A stretch of 64,000 nt of DNA from contig NC_051434.1 in NCBI RefSeq assembly GCF_001649575.2, forward strand, positions 3,989,101 to 4,053,100. Direction: 5' to 3'. This DNA comes from Kryptolebias marmoratus (lineage: Eukaryota; Chordata; Actinopteri; Cyprinodontiformes; Rivulidae). The translations under genes were made by a program, and so were the position numbers. The notes beneath the pieces were generated by a model that saw only the letters and a list, made by a program, of their open reading frames with translations, was not told the DNA's origin and searched no databases. Shown here piece by piece: positions 12,301 to 24,592 of this stretch. Position 1 is the stretch's first letter. Each line of letters starts with the position of its first letter.

Positions 12301-15300
12301 TTTTTTCATTAAAATCAAAAGAAATGTAATCCCCTGCAATCACAGTAAGGAGATGGAGGAGATGGAATAGGGTAATGTTTGGAAGTGGAATCGCCTTCCA
12401 TTATGTCTTCTGGGAAGTCATCAGGGGTGCTCTCCCTCCAGAGGAGTTCCCTCAACACGACCTCACATGTTCTGCAGCACTGGCACCATTAATATTGCTT
12501 TTTGCAGGACTGCCAGCACTTGCATCACTGCCTCTAGGCATATGCTTCAAAAGGTCATAAAAATGTGCCATAACATTGCCATTGTGCAGATTTTTTGCTG
12601 TGTGAAGCAGCAGCTTTGTTTGGGTGGTGTTGGGCACAGCTCTTTGATGGCAGTGGGAGTAAGCCCAAGTACACGTTGGGGGAGACGATACTCATGTGCC
12701 ACCAACATCTAAGGTGCTTCAGCATTGTAGCTGCCCGACAGCATGCTGCAAGGTTTTTTCATGCGATTAAAGTAGAAAACACTCCTCACTATTTATTAAT
12801 CCATTCAAATCTTCTCATGAAGTTTCCCAATCTCAAACTTTATAAAAGCTAAAGATACAATTTCAAAGTAGTACAATCAAAATAATATTTTATGGTTTTA
12901 GCTACAAGTCCAAAGAGCTTCTTCTGTTGAAATCATTTTCTGCTATAATACAGACCCTACTGGACTGTTAAAAGACTAACCTTTCTGTCCCTTGTAGTCC
13001 TGCTTTATGTTTTCCATGATCATTCAAGGCTGATGCACACATAATCCTGTAATAGATACGCTGCTCATGCTCCAACCAGGACCCTGATATGCTCCCACCA
13101 TGACAACAAACCATCTGAAAGTTTGCCTCTAAACAACCCTAGATCTATCACATGTGAATAATCCACTGTTTTCTGAATACATGTGTCATACCCTCATTAA
13201 GTCTCTACAAAGACCAGTAATGTGCTGGCTGATTATTTTTTTTACATCAAAGTAGGGATGTCATTTATTGTGAAGGTCACGGTACAGCCCACTCTCGCCT
13301 CATGTGCTATGATCTTCTTGGGCATAGCTTTGTTTGATGTGGTCAAAAAGTGTCGTACAGAGCCCTGGGCATGGTGCAGTGGTGTACTTATGTGGTGGGA
13401 TCTTTGTGGTGGTGTGCTGCTGGTATGTAGAGCATGGTGAGGGCAGAGGAGATGGATTGAGAGAAATGGGAAACGGCAAGAAAAAAAATCTATTTGGTGA
13501 GTCGAAGACCACAGCAGCATCCTTATCGCCTTCACATTGTAGGAGGTTGTCGAAATGTGACACAATCCAGACTCATTCTAAAGGTCATGAAGAGCCTAAA
13601 GAGGACTTAATCCAGTGTAAAGAGGCTTTAGCTGCACTCAGAGTAATTTGAACATACTTTCTTTCTTGTTTCCAGTTTGTTTTCAAGCTTTTCTTACCTT
13701 TGTCCTTGTCCTTCAGCATCTGCACTTCATCCTTTAACAAGCTGTGGTTTTTATTCAGTGTTTCATAGCTCCTCTGTAGCTGACTGGTGTTGACTGCCAT
13801 TTCTTAAGAGTAACATGAAGTAAATAATCATTAAAACCATATGAGTATTTTGATGGAATAATTTTTAAAGTTTGTTTTGTTTTTTTTCTTCTTAGGTTAA
13901 AATTCTCTCTTACCTAAAAGTTTAGCAAATAGCTGACTGTAGCTGTTGCTCAGTTTGCTGATTTCCAAAGTAACTAAAGGACCAAAACAGACCATAAGTT
14001 TGGGTTAATCAAGATATTTAATGCACCTTGTAGGTACAGTCCAAAATTACCAACAGTCTTTCAATCTCCACCTTGATTTTCATCCTTCAGCATCTGTGCT
14101 TCAATCTTTAACTGGTTGTCAGATTGATTTAAAACTCCATCATTGCTCTGTAGAAGACTGGTGTTGACTGATGTACCATAAAAATCATATGACATGGTTA
14201 ATCATTAAAACACAACATTTTTTGCTGACATGTTTACAGTTTGAATTGGCTTACTTACCGATAACATTGGCCAGCCGCTGACTATAGCTGCTGTTAAGTT
14301 TGTTATAATTAACATATTTATTTTACCTCATATGTGTATTTTAAAAATGCCAACACAGTTTTAATTGGCTGATTAGCTGCATTCACACTAACATACCGTT
14401 GCCTTTCTTTCTTGTTTCCAAGCTTTTCTCACCTGTGTTATTGTTCTTCAGTATCTCGACTTCATCTTTTACTTGGCTGGGGTTTTTAGTCAGTATTTCA
14501 TATCTGCTCTGTAGAAGACTGGTGTTGACCGTTGTGTCTACAGAATAAAAAGGAAATGATTCATTAATGAAACAGTATAACAAGATTTTATGGTAAGGTT
14601 AGTTTTAAACCTGTCCTAAATAAATGTATGGTCAGTAGTAGTAGTAGTTGTTGTTGTTTGCTGATTCAGAAAGAAACTGAAGAGCAGAGAATTTGTGGTA
14701 ATCAACAATATGAATTTACGTTGTGAATTTATTTTAACACTCTTTCAATATGCTGATCAACTATACCTACAGTAATACACTGTTTAACATACTGTTTTCT
14801 CATTTGTAGTTTGTTTTCTTACCATTGTTCTCATCCTTTAGAATCTGTTGGCCAGCGTCAGTCTTTATCTGGCTGTGATTTTGATTCAACGTGTCGAAGC
14901 TGCTCTGTAGCTGACTGGTGTTGACTGCAGTGTCATAAGGGAACATAAAATGCTTAGTCAATAAATAGCCATAATATTTTCTGGTGACGTGTTTAAAGTT
15001 TGATTTGGCTTTTTGCTCTTTAGGTTTAAAGCTGTTCTTACCTAAAACTTTGGCCTGGAGATGATTGAAGCTGTTGTTCTTTTTGCTGATTTCTAAAGAG
15101 ACAAAAGGACCAAAACAGACAATAAGTTTGTGCTGACAGATATATTTAAATCACCTTGTGGGCATAGTTAAAGGAGTCAGAATAATTGCTAACAAAGGGT
15201 AGAATAACAGTGAGTGAGTCGGCAGTGGCTCAGGAGGTAGGGGTCCGTCCTGTAACCAGAGGGTTGCAGGTTCAAGCTCCCGCTCTGTCTGTCTCAGTAG

Positions 15301-18300
15301 TTGTGTCCTTGGGCAAGACACTTCACCTTCCTTGCCTCCTGGTGGCAGTCAGAGGGCTCGGTGGCAAGCCATTTACCATTTATTTACCATGTTAGTCTCA
15401 TATTTAAAGAAATTGCAGCTATAACTGGGAGACATACAAAGGGCATATGATTATGTCCCAGGGTTATCCAGAAAGAAGATTATAATCTTGAGGTGGCACA
15501 CCAAAACCAAAAGCCTAAATTTTAAGAGTCTCATTATGCTGTTGTCACATGCAGCCCATTTGAAAAATGGATAAAAATACTGCAATATGTAAATTTATAG
15601 GGGTGATCCCTGCAATTCTTATGATTAAAAAAATAAAACCTTAGTATAGCTGTCACCTATTAATATCATTTGTTTAATTATCAAGTAAAAATCATTCTCA
15701 ATAGTCAAAGCTTACCAACACTCTTTTAACCTTCTGATTAGCTGTACTTCCAATAATTTAAATACTGTTTAACACACCGTTTCCAAGCTTTTCTCACCTT
15801 CATTCTGGTCCTTCAGCATCTGGGCTTCATCCTTTAACACACTCTGATTTTTATTCAGTATTTCAAAGCTGCTCTGTAGCTCACTGGTGTTGACTGCCAT
15901 GTCATGAGAATAAAATTAAATGAATAATCATTAAAAAACACAACCATATTTTTGGTAACATGTTTTAAGTTTGCATGGGTTCTTGCTTTAGGTTTAAAAC
16001 TGTTCTTACCTGCAGGTTCAGCCAGCAGCTGATTGTAGCTGTTGTTCAATTTGTCGATTTCCACAGAGACTAAAGGACCAAAACAGAGAATAGTGTTGAG
16101 TCAATTAACATTTTGCATTTACTTATTAAGCATAGTAACAAAATTCTCAACAATCTTTCTATCTGCTTATCAACTGTTCCTGCTGTCATTTAAAATACTT
16201 TTCTACATACAGTTTTCTTGTTTCCAGATTGCGTTCAAGCTTTTCTCATCTTCATTCTTGTCGTTGAGCACCTGTGCTTCATCCTTTAATTGGCTGGAAT
16301 TTTTATTCAGCATTTCGTAGTTGCTCTGTTCCTGACTTCTGTTGACTGCTGTGCCATGAGAATAAAATATCATTAAAGCCATATAACAATGTTTTTTTCT
16401 GAAATGTTTAATGTTTGAAATAGTTGTGTTTGTTAGGTTTAAAACCATTATTACCTTGACTTGTCTGTTTCTGGCTGTATCTGTTGTTTTCTATGCCAAG
16501 TTGCAAAGACACTAATGGACCAAAACATAACAAGTGTGTCATTGAATACTGTAATTACAATCCTGGGCAAATAAATATCTTCCTTCATTTTTAGGGTTTT
16601 ACATATCAGGAAAGAAAAGAAATGATCTGTTGTAGACCAGATCATTTTTATGTGCATAGTACCCTACAATTGAAAAAGGGTGGGTTTCTATGTTCCCATA
16701 ACTAAAATCTTCCTCATGGGTAAAGTCAGAAATTGATAACACTCTCTGTCTGCTGAATTTAACTCACAAGATCTTAACAGTAAATATTGTTAATGCTTAT
16801 GGTATGAAATGTAAAACAATACACAAATGAAGATGAAGAAAATAAAAGAATTGAGTTTAAATTGACTAAAGAGGGTGGAAACCCCTTCTTTAGGTTGTTC
16901 TACTACTGTTTTTTTAAGTACTTTCAAAATCATAAAGCAATTAAAATAATCTGCAAACAGTAGAAACTGGATCTTTCATTTAAGGATACTTTTTCTTTTT
17001 TTTATACCTCAATACTTCGGTGGGAAGCATATCACTGGTGTTTCATAAAGAGCTCTTCTGGTTTGACTATAAAGTACAGCATCTAATCTTGTGCGAGGTG
17101 TCACATTTTCTCTTACAGGATGTGGTTAGGAGGATGAGCCCAGCTGTCACCACGATGCACAGCACTCTTTTCCACAGTGCTGCTCTTCTGACAACCCTGA
17201 TCTTAGCTGCACGTCGACTCAGAGTCTGTTGTCCTACAAAAGCAGAAATCAGAGTATTAATTAATCCCACACACAAGGATAAAGGGAGCTGCAGGAAGAT
17301 GAGGGGAAACAGGACCATGAAACTAACAGAGTACCAAAAAGTAAACAAAAAACACAGATCCAACAAAATGAAAGGGCTGCTTATTCCACTAGTTCCCATT
17401 TTATTGGCTTTTCTTTGTAGAAGTATTTTATTGGACTGCTAGTCTTTTAGTTAGTTTTTTATTTACTTGATAATTTATCATTTTATATTTTAAAAACAGA
17501 GTAATGTCCTGCAGCAGTCTCTCCTTTCAGGTCTGTTTGTGTTGCTCCTCCATGTTAAACGAACCACAGCGACTGTTTTCATACTGACACAGATAATTTA
17601 AAGTCTTTCTTTTTTTCTTTCTTTCAATAACTGATAAAAAGAAACTTGCACTAAAAGAATAAACTTAGTTTAAAAATCTAATAATAAAGGGCACAAATTC
17701 ACATTATTAGTTTACCTTCTTGCTGTGTTTGAGGCAGCATCTGATGATTCTCGACATCTTGTTCAGACTCACAGAGGTCCACCTCCTTCTGTTTCCGTTC
17801 TTCTTTGTCTGTTCGAGGATTTATGGTATATTTTGCTTTTCGTGACAGCAGTCGTTTGGAGTAAAACTTCGAGGACATCCTGGGAGTACCAACACATCTG
17901 AGCAGAAAAAGCTCTTCGCTCTGAACAGACTATGTTAAAGTTTTAATCTCCACTTGCAGCATCATTTCTGACAGATATACAGAAAAGTCATGTTCAGTGC
18001 TGGTGTTATTGTTGGTGTTTCTCGTCTCGCCCTCCTTCTGGTTTTAGCGGAAAGCTTGGAGGAAGTCGCAACATTTAAAGACACACACTTTTTTAAACTT
18101 AACACCTCACTGCACTGAAAACATCTGAACACCAGTTTGTGGTTTTTCTTCACAGTCTTTCCAAAAACAGCAGCGTTCATCTGTTAATAACCCCCAACAA
18201 ACACACAAACATGCACAGCAGATAAACAGCTTTATTATTATTCATTTCATTTGTTTTTTTTATACAGAAAATGTTTTGATATCAGTTCTATTACTTTTTG

Positions 18301-21300
18301 TAGCCTGACAAAGAAACAAAGTGTTTAGAACTGAGTTCTTTAGGAACTTAGGATTTAGTCATTCATAATCCAAACAGATTTTAATTCAACAAAATATTAA
18401 ATATAGTTTACCTTTAATTCAGAAAGAATAACATGAATAATTCCAATATGTACAAATATTAGTTTCACCAGCAGTTCAAACCCTGCTGTGTTAAACAAAT
18501 GACATTGAATTCTACCATTAAATTTACAAAACACAACTTTCTCTTCCTCAGGAAAGTCAGATTGACAACAATACAACGCCTGGGTTTAAGTTTAAGTGGG
18601 TTTGTTACCTTAAGAAAGATTCAAACTCATTATTTTGGACACACAGTATTTTTGATGTGCGTCCACTTTCTGTGCTGATTGCTTTGGATTCAATCCCAGA
18701 ATTTACATTTTTTCACTTCTTGTTCAACAAACCATAAACTGTTACAGATAAGAAGCAGAATAGGCTTTATATATTTAAAATTAAAGGTAAACTTTTTCTG
18801 ATTGAAATTGTTTTGTTCCCAACAGAAATTTGCATATGTAAAGAAACTTTTAATGACTAAATACGACAGCTACGTTGACTGATCTCCTGGAAACTTTAGG
18901 GATTTTTCCGATGTTGATTGGGGAAAAGTTACATGTTTACACAGTAATGCTGTTCCTGGTGAATCCGCTGTAGTTTTCATGCCAGGTCACTACCTGGCGC
19001 TGACATCAGTCCCTCCAGCATGAAAACAGTTACATCCAAAATGGTGAATACACATATCTTTGTTTGGACCTGTGAACCTGACTGCTGTTGTGGAAACCCA
19101 CAGCCAAAGTTCTGCAGAAATGTCCCGGTTTCACTAAAAAACTGGGCAAAACTCATTCAAAGTAACAGTTTCATTTTCTTAAAACAGGAACTAGGGACTT
19201 TGCCAACTGCATTTTTGTCTCTGTTACATTAAAAAATGTATTTTTAACCAAGTTCTCCTTTTTCATAAAGTAAAACTTTAACCATTGTTAATCAACCCTG
19301 TTTGGATATTTCCGGTATGTGTATTTCATTAAAGTTTTAACTACTTCAAATAAGACGTCAGGATAAAGATTTATGTTAGTGAGCATAAAATAAGCTGCTA
19401 CATCACTTTGCTTGATGTTCCACGAGGAGCTGGCGTTAACAAGCTAAATGGTTGATATTTGGTGACGTCTCATAACCTAAACTAAGGATCGTAAAGCTGG
19501 CCTCCATTATAGATGTAAAAGAAATGTACCTGAATTCACAGGAGGACAACTAACTACAATTCTTCTATTATTTACTTTACTTACATTTACTTACATTTAC
19601 TTCATATCCACACATAGAAGAACATAACAGTAAACTTTGTGGGTCTATTTTGATTTCTTCCGTTGGTAAAAAAAAACAAAAAAAAAACAGCAGCTGCTAT
19701 TTTTAGATGTGTAGACAAAAAAGAGAAATTTTAGCTGCAACTGATTGTTGTATAAACAATGTAAATAAAATAATAAATGGCAACAGTTTAAATTCAATGT
19801 AAGGAGTAAAGATGATGATTTCTACACATTATAGACCCTAAGATAAAATCAGCAAAGGTTCTGTGAAGCAGTGTGTAATAAACTAAACAAATCTAAGCAA
19901 AGTCTGAGGTGTATCAGGAAATTATCATAATCAGGGTTCTCTTGGTCAGGTTAGACTAAATTTATTTCTCGCAGATCCAGTTTTTTGTGTTACTGTTATA
20001 TGAGTTCTTCCATTTCCCTTGAAACATGGTTGCATACTGCCAGTTAGAGTAAGTCTTCGGCCATCTTGTTTCCCAGAAACTGTGGGAGAAAAAAAAAAAA
20101 ACTTGGATAAGACTTCAATTTTGTTACATTTAAACACAAAAATCTCTCTTTTTTATTATCTTTATTTCTTTCTTGTCCTGTTTTTATGTGTGGGGAAGTT
20201 GACTGGACAGGTTATAAATGTAGATTAAGAACTCGTTTTTAAAGCCCAAATTGTTGTTTTTATCCAGTAAAACCAGCTCATTCTGCACATCCTAACCTTC
20301 TTCCTGCTTCGTAGCTCACTCCATGTAGTGTTAGTGTTCATGTTGGGACTCTCCTGAAGATGTTTGACTGTGAATCATCACAGGGACTTAAAAAGCTTCA
20401 AAAGCTTTCAAACTTTGAAAAGGTTTTAAAGCTTTGATAACTGATTGCATGAATCAGAAGTGATTTTATAAATTTGAACCATTTTATAAAGCAGCTTTAA
20501 TCATGCTGTTTGTTTTGTATTTTTAATGTTGATCTTCTGTTTCTAAAATCAATTTCATCATTTTCAATGGATTATTGACCCTGAAGTTTTACAAATATCA
20601 AAAACAAACATGTTTAGGGTTTAGACGTTTTATTTCAACAAAGTTGTATTTTGAACTTTTGTTTTTAAAATGTATATTTAGCACTGTTCTACATTTCAAC
20701 ATGAATATATTTAAATTTGAAACTCACCTTTGTGTCAGCGGTGATCCATCCACCCATTGCCATTGATAATCACTTTTCCATTGTATCCACTGCCCCATTA
20801 GACCAATCCATGACTCTCCATTCATGCTCAGTTCTGCTACAAATGTCTAGTTAGGTTAAAAATAACAATATTTCATTTTTTTCAAACTTGGAAACAAATG
20901 TGACTTTTGTTGACTCTTTGAATAATAAAAAAAAACTTAGTTTATAGTTTAAGATTTAGATCAATGTTGTATTCTTCTTAATCTGTTTATAGTATTTTTC
21001 TTCTGAAATGAGCAGGTTGTTAAAGAGAGAAATACAATAACGTCATATAAAACATCTAATTCTGACAGATATACAGAAAAGTCATGTTCAGTTCTGGTGT
21101 TATTGTTGGTGTTTCTTGTCTCGCCCTCCTTCTGGTTTTAGCGGAAAGCTTGGAGGAAGTCGCAACATTTAAAGAAACGCACAGTTTTAAACTTAACACC
21201 TCACTGCACTGAAAACATCTTAACACCAGTTTGTGGTTTTTCTTCAGTTTTTCCAAAAACAGCAACGTTCATCAAACACACACAAACAGGTGCACATCAG

Positions 21301-24300
21301 ACAGACATCTTTATTATTATTCATTTGATCCAGATTGGACTCTGGAGCAATGGAAGAAGGTCATGTGGTCTGATGAGTCCAGATTTACCCTGTTCCATCA
21401 GGGTAAGAAGAGAGGCAGGTGAAGTGTTGCACCCATCATGCCTCGTGCCGACTGCACAAGCCTGTGAGGGCAGTGCTATGATCTGGGGTTGCTGCCGCCG
21501 GTCAGGTCGAGGTTCAGCAACAGTATGAGCTCAAAGAATGAGGTCAGCTGACTACCTGAATATACTGAATGACCAGGTTATTCCATCAATGGATATTTTT
21601 TCTCCACCGTTGGTACGGGCATGTTCAAATAAGACTTGGCAAAGATTTTTGCAACTCTTGACAGAAATAAATGCTGTGACATTTCAGAGGTTTGTGGAAA
21701 TTATACCGCAGTGAATGTGTGCCATAATCAAAGCTAAAGGTGGTCCAACAAAACATGAGAGTGGGACCTTTTTTTCAGTGTATATTACGAAAGATAAAAA
21801 AAGATCCGATCAATCAGTTAGGTCAGCAATCACTCAGATACGAACAGACAGACTCACCTGTTCCTCCTCAGTGTTTATGATCACCAGATCAGCTCCTCTT
21901 TCCTGACAGTCTTTTCTGCTTTCAGACCAGCTTTTCCACTGAGTTGATTTAAAGTAACAACTGCATCCAAATCTTTTCCATTGGTCAGGACACTTCCCTG
22001 AATGTAAAACCAGAGATTTAGAAGCGCATTTCATGCATTGTTTTATTTATTTATTTCAAGTTTTACTTTTGTACATCTAAACTTGTTTTTTGTCTCATGT
22101 TTAAAAATAAAAAAAAATCAGTAATAGTAAAGACGAAACTGGATTTTAGGTATAGAAAGCTTCTTTTTTTTCTCACCTTTAATTGTGTCCTTCAGCTCCT
22201 TCACTTCATCTTTCAACAGGCTGTAATTTTTACTCAGCATTTCATAGCTGCTCTGCAGCTGACTGTTGTTGGCTGATATGTAATGAAATTATTAATTAAT
22301 CAATTATTAAAGCAATACAAAAAATCAAGTGTACAAGATTAAATGTAATACAGATGTTTGCTTTTCAGTTTAGAATCATTTTATGTAAAGGTTTTCTTAT
22401 AACTGACTGCAGATGTTTAGTTTGTTTGTTTCTAAAGAGAATAAAGGTCCAATAATACAGAAATCAGGTTGTTTTAACTCACAGAATTAGGTTACTAATT
22501 TGATTTAGTAAAATGTATTTTATTGTCTATATTTCCTTTTTCTTATTTTTCCTAAACTTATTTCAAATCAGTTTTTGTTTCCCTTTCAAGAATAAAAGAG
22601 CATAAGAAAGTAAGAGCTGAGTTTGGGGTTGAAACACATTTTTACCTTCAGTCATGTTCTTCAGCTGTTTCAAATCATCTGTTAACTGGTTGTGACTTCT
22701 TTGTAGCTGAGTGTTGTTGGCTGCCATTTAATAAGAAGAGCATCAAATAAATATTCATTATCTAAACATTTATGTAAACATCTAAACATTTCTCTTTTCT
22801 TACCTAAAAGTTCCTGCAGTTGTTGATTGTAGCTGTACTTCAGCTTGTTGAGATCCACAGTCACTAAAAGATAAATATAAATCAGAATAAATCAACAAAA
22901 TTCAAATTGTTTTAGTTAATAACACCATCACTATGTTTAACTTGCTGACTGGTTTACAGTTGTGAGTTGTAGTGTTGATAGTTTATTTTATGCTAACTTA
23001 CTTGTATTATATTTAAAATAAAAGTAAAAGGAAAATAAAATATTGAAAGTCAAGCAATGATGTGAAAAGGAAAACAAATTTTAGGTACCCTGATGTGGTT
23101 TCTGAACCCCACAGCTCAGAGGAATAGAAGTTACAAGGACTTCTCTGCCTCTCGTTATCTGTCTTTCTTTTGAGGACTTCTTTAGTCATCATGAAAACAT
23201 AAAGATGAGGAAGCAGCTTAAAAGAGTTTTTAAAGTAGTCGTCATGCAGTTCATTTGATATTTTTATTTACAAGATGAGCACAGTGGAATGGTCTGCACT
23301 GACATGACTAATTAAACTCCTTTCAAGGTTTTAAATGTGTGCAAAAATGTTCCATTTTGTTTTTGCACTTTGATTTCTGAATCTTTTAAATTCGGACAAG
23401 ACTTAAAAAAAAAACTAAGTTTTTATTTTGTACGTTTTTTAAAAAAAAATAAATCTTTTGTAGAACTAAAAAGTCATTAGCAATAATTCTAGCTGTGAAG
23501 CGCTTCTTCTGGTTTGTGACTAAAATACATCATGTGAACCAGTTTTTGGTGGTTTGTCTTACGATAAATGTTCAGGATGAGGATCACAGCTATCGCCACG
23601 ATGCACAGCACAGTTTTGCACAGTGTTGCACTTCTGACAGCTTGTTTCTTGACTGCAGGTTGATTCTGAATCTGATTCTGGTGTCTTTCTGTAGAAGCAG
23701 AAATAAGAGAGTTAAGCAAAACATGGGGTTTAAAATAAATCAATTAAAATCAGGCAACTAAACGGACAAGATGATATATTATTTACTTACCTTCTTCCTG
23801 TGGCTGAAAAATGTTGTGACTGCCCACCATATCGTATGTACCCTCGTAGATACACTCTGTTCTGTATTCTTCAGCCCTTCTGTTATATCTCACCTTATGT
23901 GACAAATCTGGTTTGGAGTAAATATCTGAAGACATCCTGAAGAGGCAGCTCAGCAAAAGCTCCACTTGACTTCCTTGATGGACAGTGTTGAAGCTCTGCA
24001 GCGTACAGTGCCGCCCTCACTCTGATAGAAAACAGGATTATTTCTTGATGCTCAGTTCTGTTGTTACTGTCACTGTCTGTGTTTTTTGACTAGCCAACCG
24101 TTTGGTTTCAGTAGGTTTTTTTGAGGAAGTCTCACCCTTTAAAGAACCACATCCTTATAGTCAACGTATTATTCTACATAAAAAAACTACAAAACACCAG
24201 TTTGTGACATATTTTTTTGTTTGTTTGTTTGTTTTGAGGAAATTATATTTTGACACATTTGGGTTTACTTGTGAAATTAAAATTGAGTCCTGATTGATGA

Positions 24301-24552
24301 GGGGTTTGATTGTCATCACCAGCAATTTGCATGTATTGAGAACCCCCCACCAACTCAAACACACACTTACTCACACACCACAGATGTTTAAACAGGAAAT
24401 GATACTTTGCCAGTTCTATTTTTCCATTTCCTTATAGCTAAATGAAAAAATATTTTAAACTGATGTCTTATAATTTGGAAAGTTGAGTTTTGACCATTGA
24501 AAATTTAAACATTTTTTATTGAGAAAATATAAGTCCTTCATTTNAAAAAAAA

Positions 24553-24592
<40 letters not shown>

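Larger units (their letters stand above)
10327..16511 (-). repeat. Lectin A stalk exon array (alternating 60/96-base modules)
   Basis: Seventeen usable exons, all phase 1-1. Type I (51-60 b; [22 protein letters not shown]) at 11031, 11463, 11802, 13914, 15042, 16010 and (diverged) 16455. Type II (84-105 b; [18 protein letters not shown] then [16 protein letters not shown]) at 10327, 10847, 11244, 11613, 13698, 14072, 14433, 14823, 15798 and 16250. Successive type II exons lie about 370-400 bp apart where no insertion intervenes, and the introns are similar too (for example GACCAAAACAGA next to type I exons). The array therefore grew by tandem duplication of a two-exon unit. Leucine/tyrosine spacing suggests a coiled-coil neck. 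Sequons NTS, NNS and NSS recur near the start of most modules. Confidence 0.87.

Noticed and set aside
13242..13651. Overlapping open frames of about 105 codons
   Set aside because: They lie inside the Harbinger-like insertion. None matches a transposase well enough to name, and both strands are open, so coding is unsupported.
15186..15395. 69-codon open frame
   Set aside because: Lies within the SINE at 15218-15400.
17020..17442. 140-codon plus-strand open frame
   Set aside because: Antisense to the transmembrane exon of lectin A, which has proper splice sites and a signal-anchor sequence.
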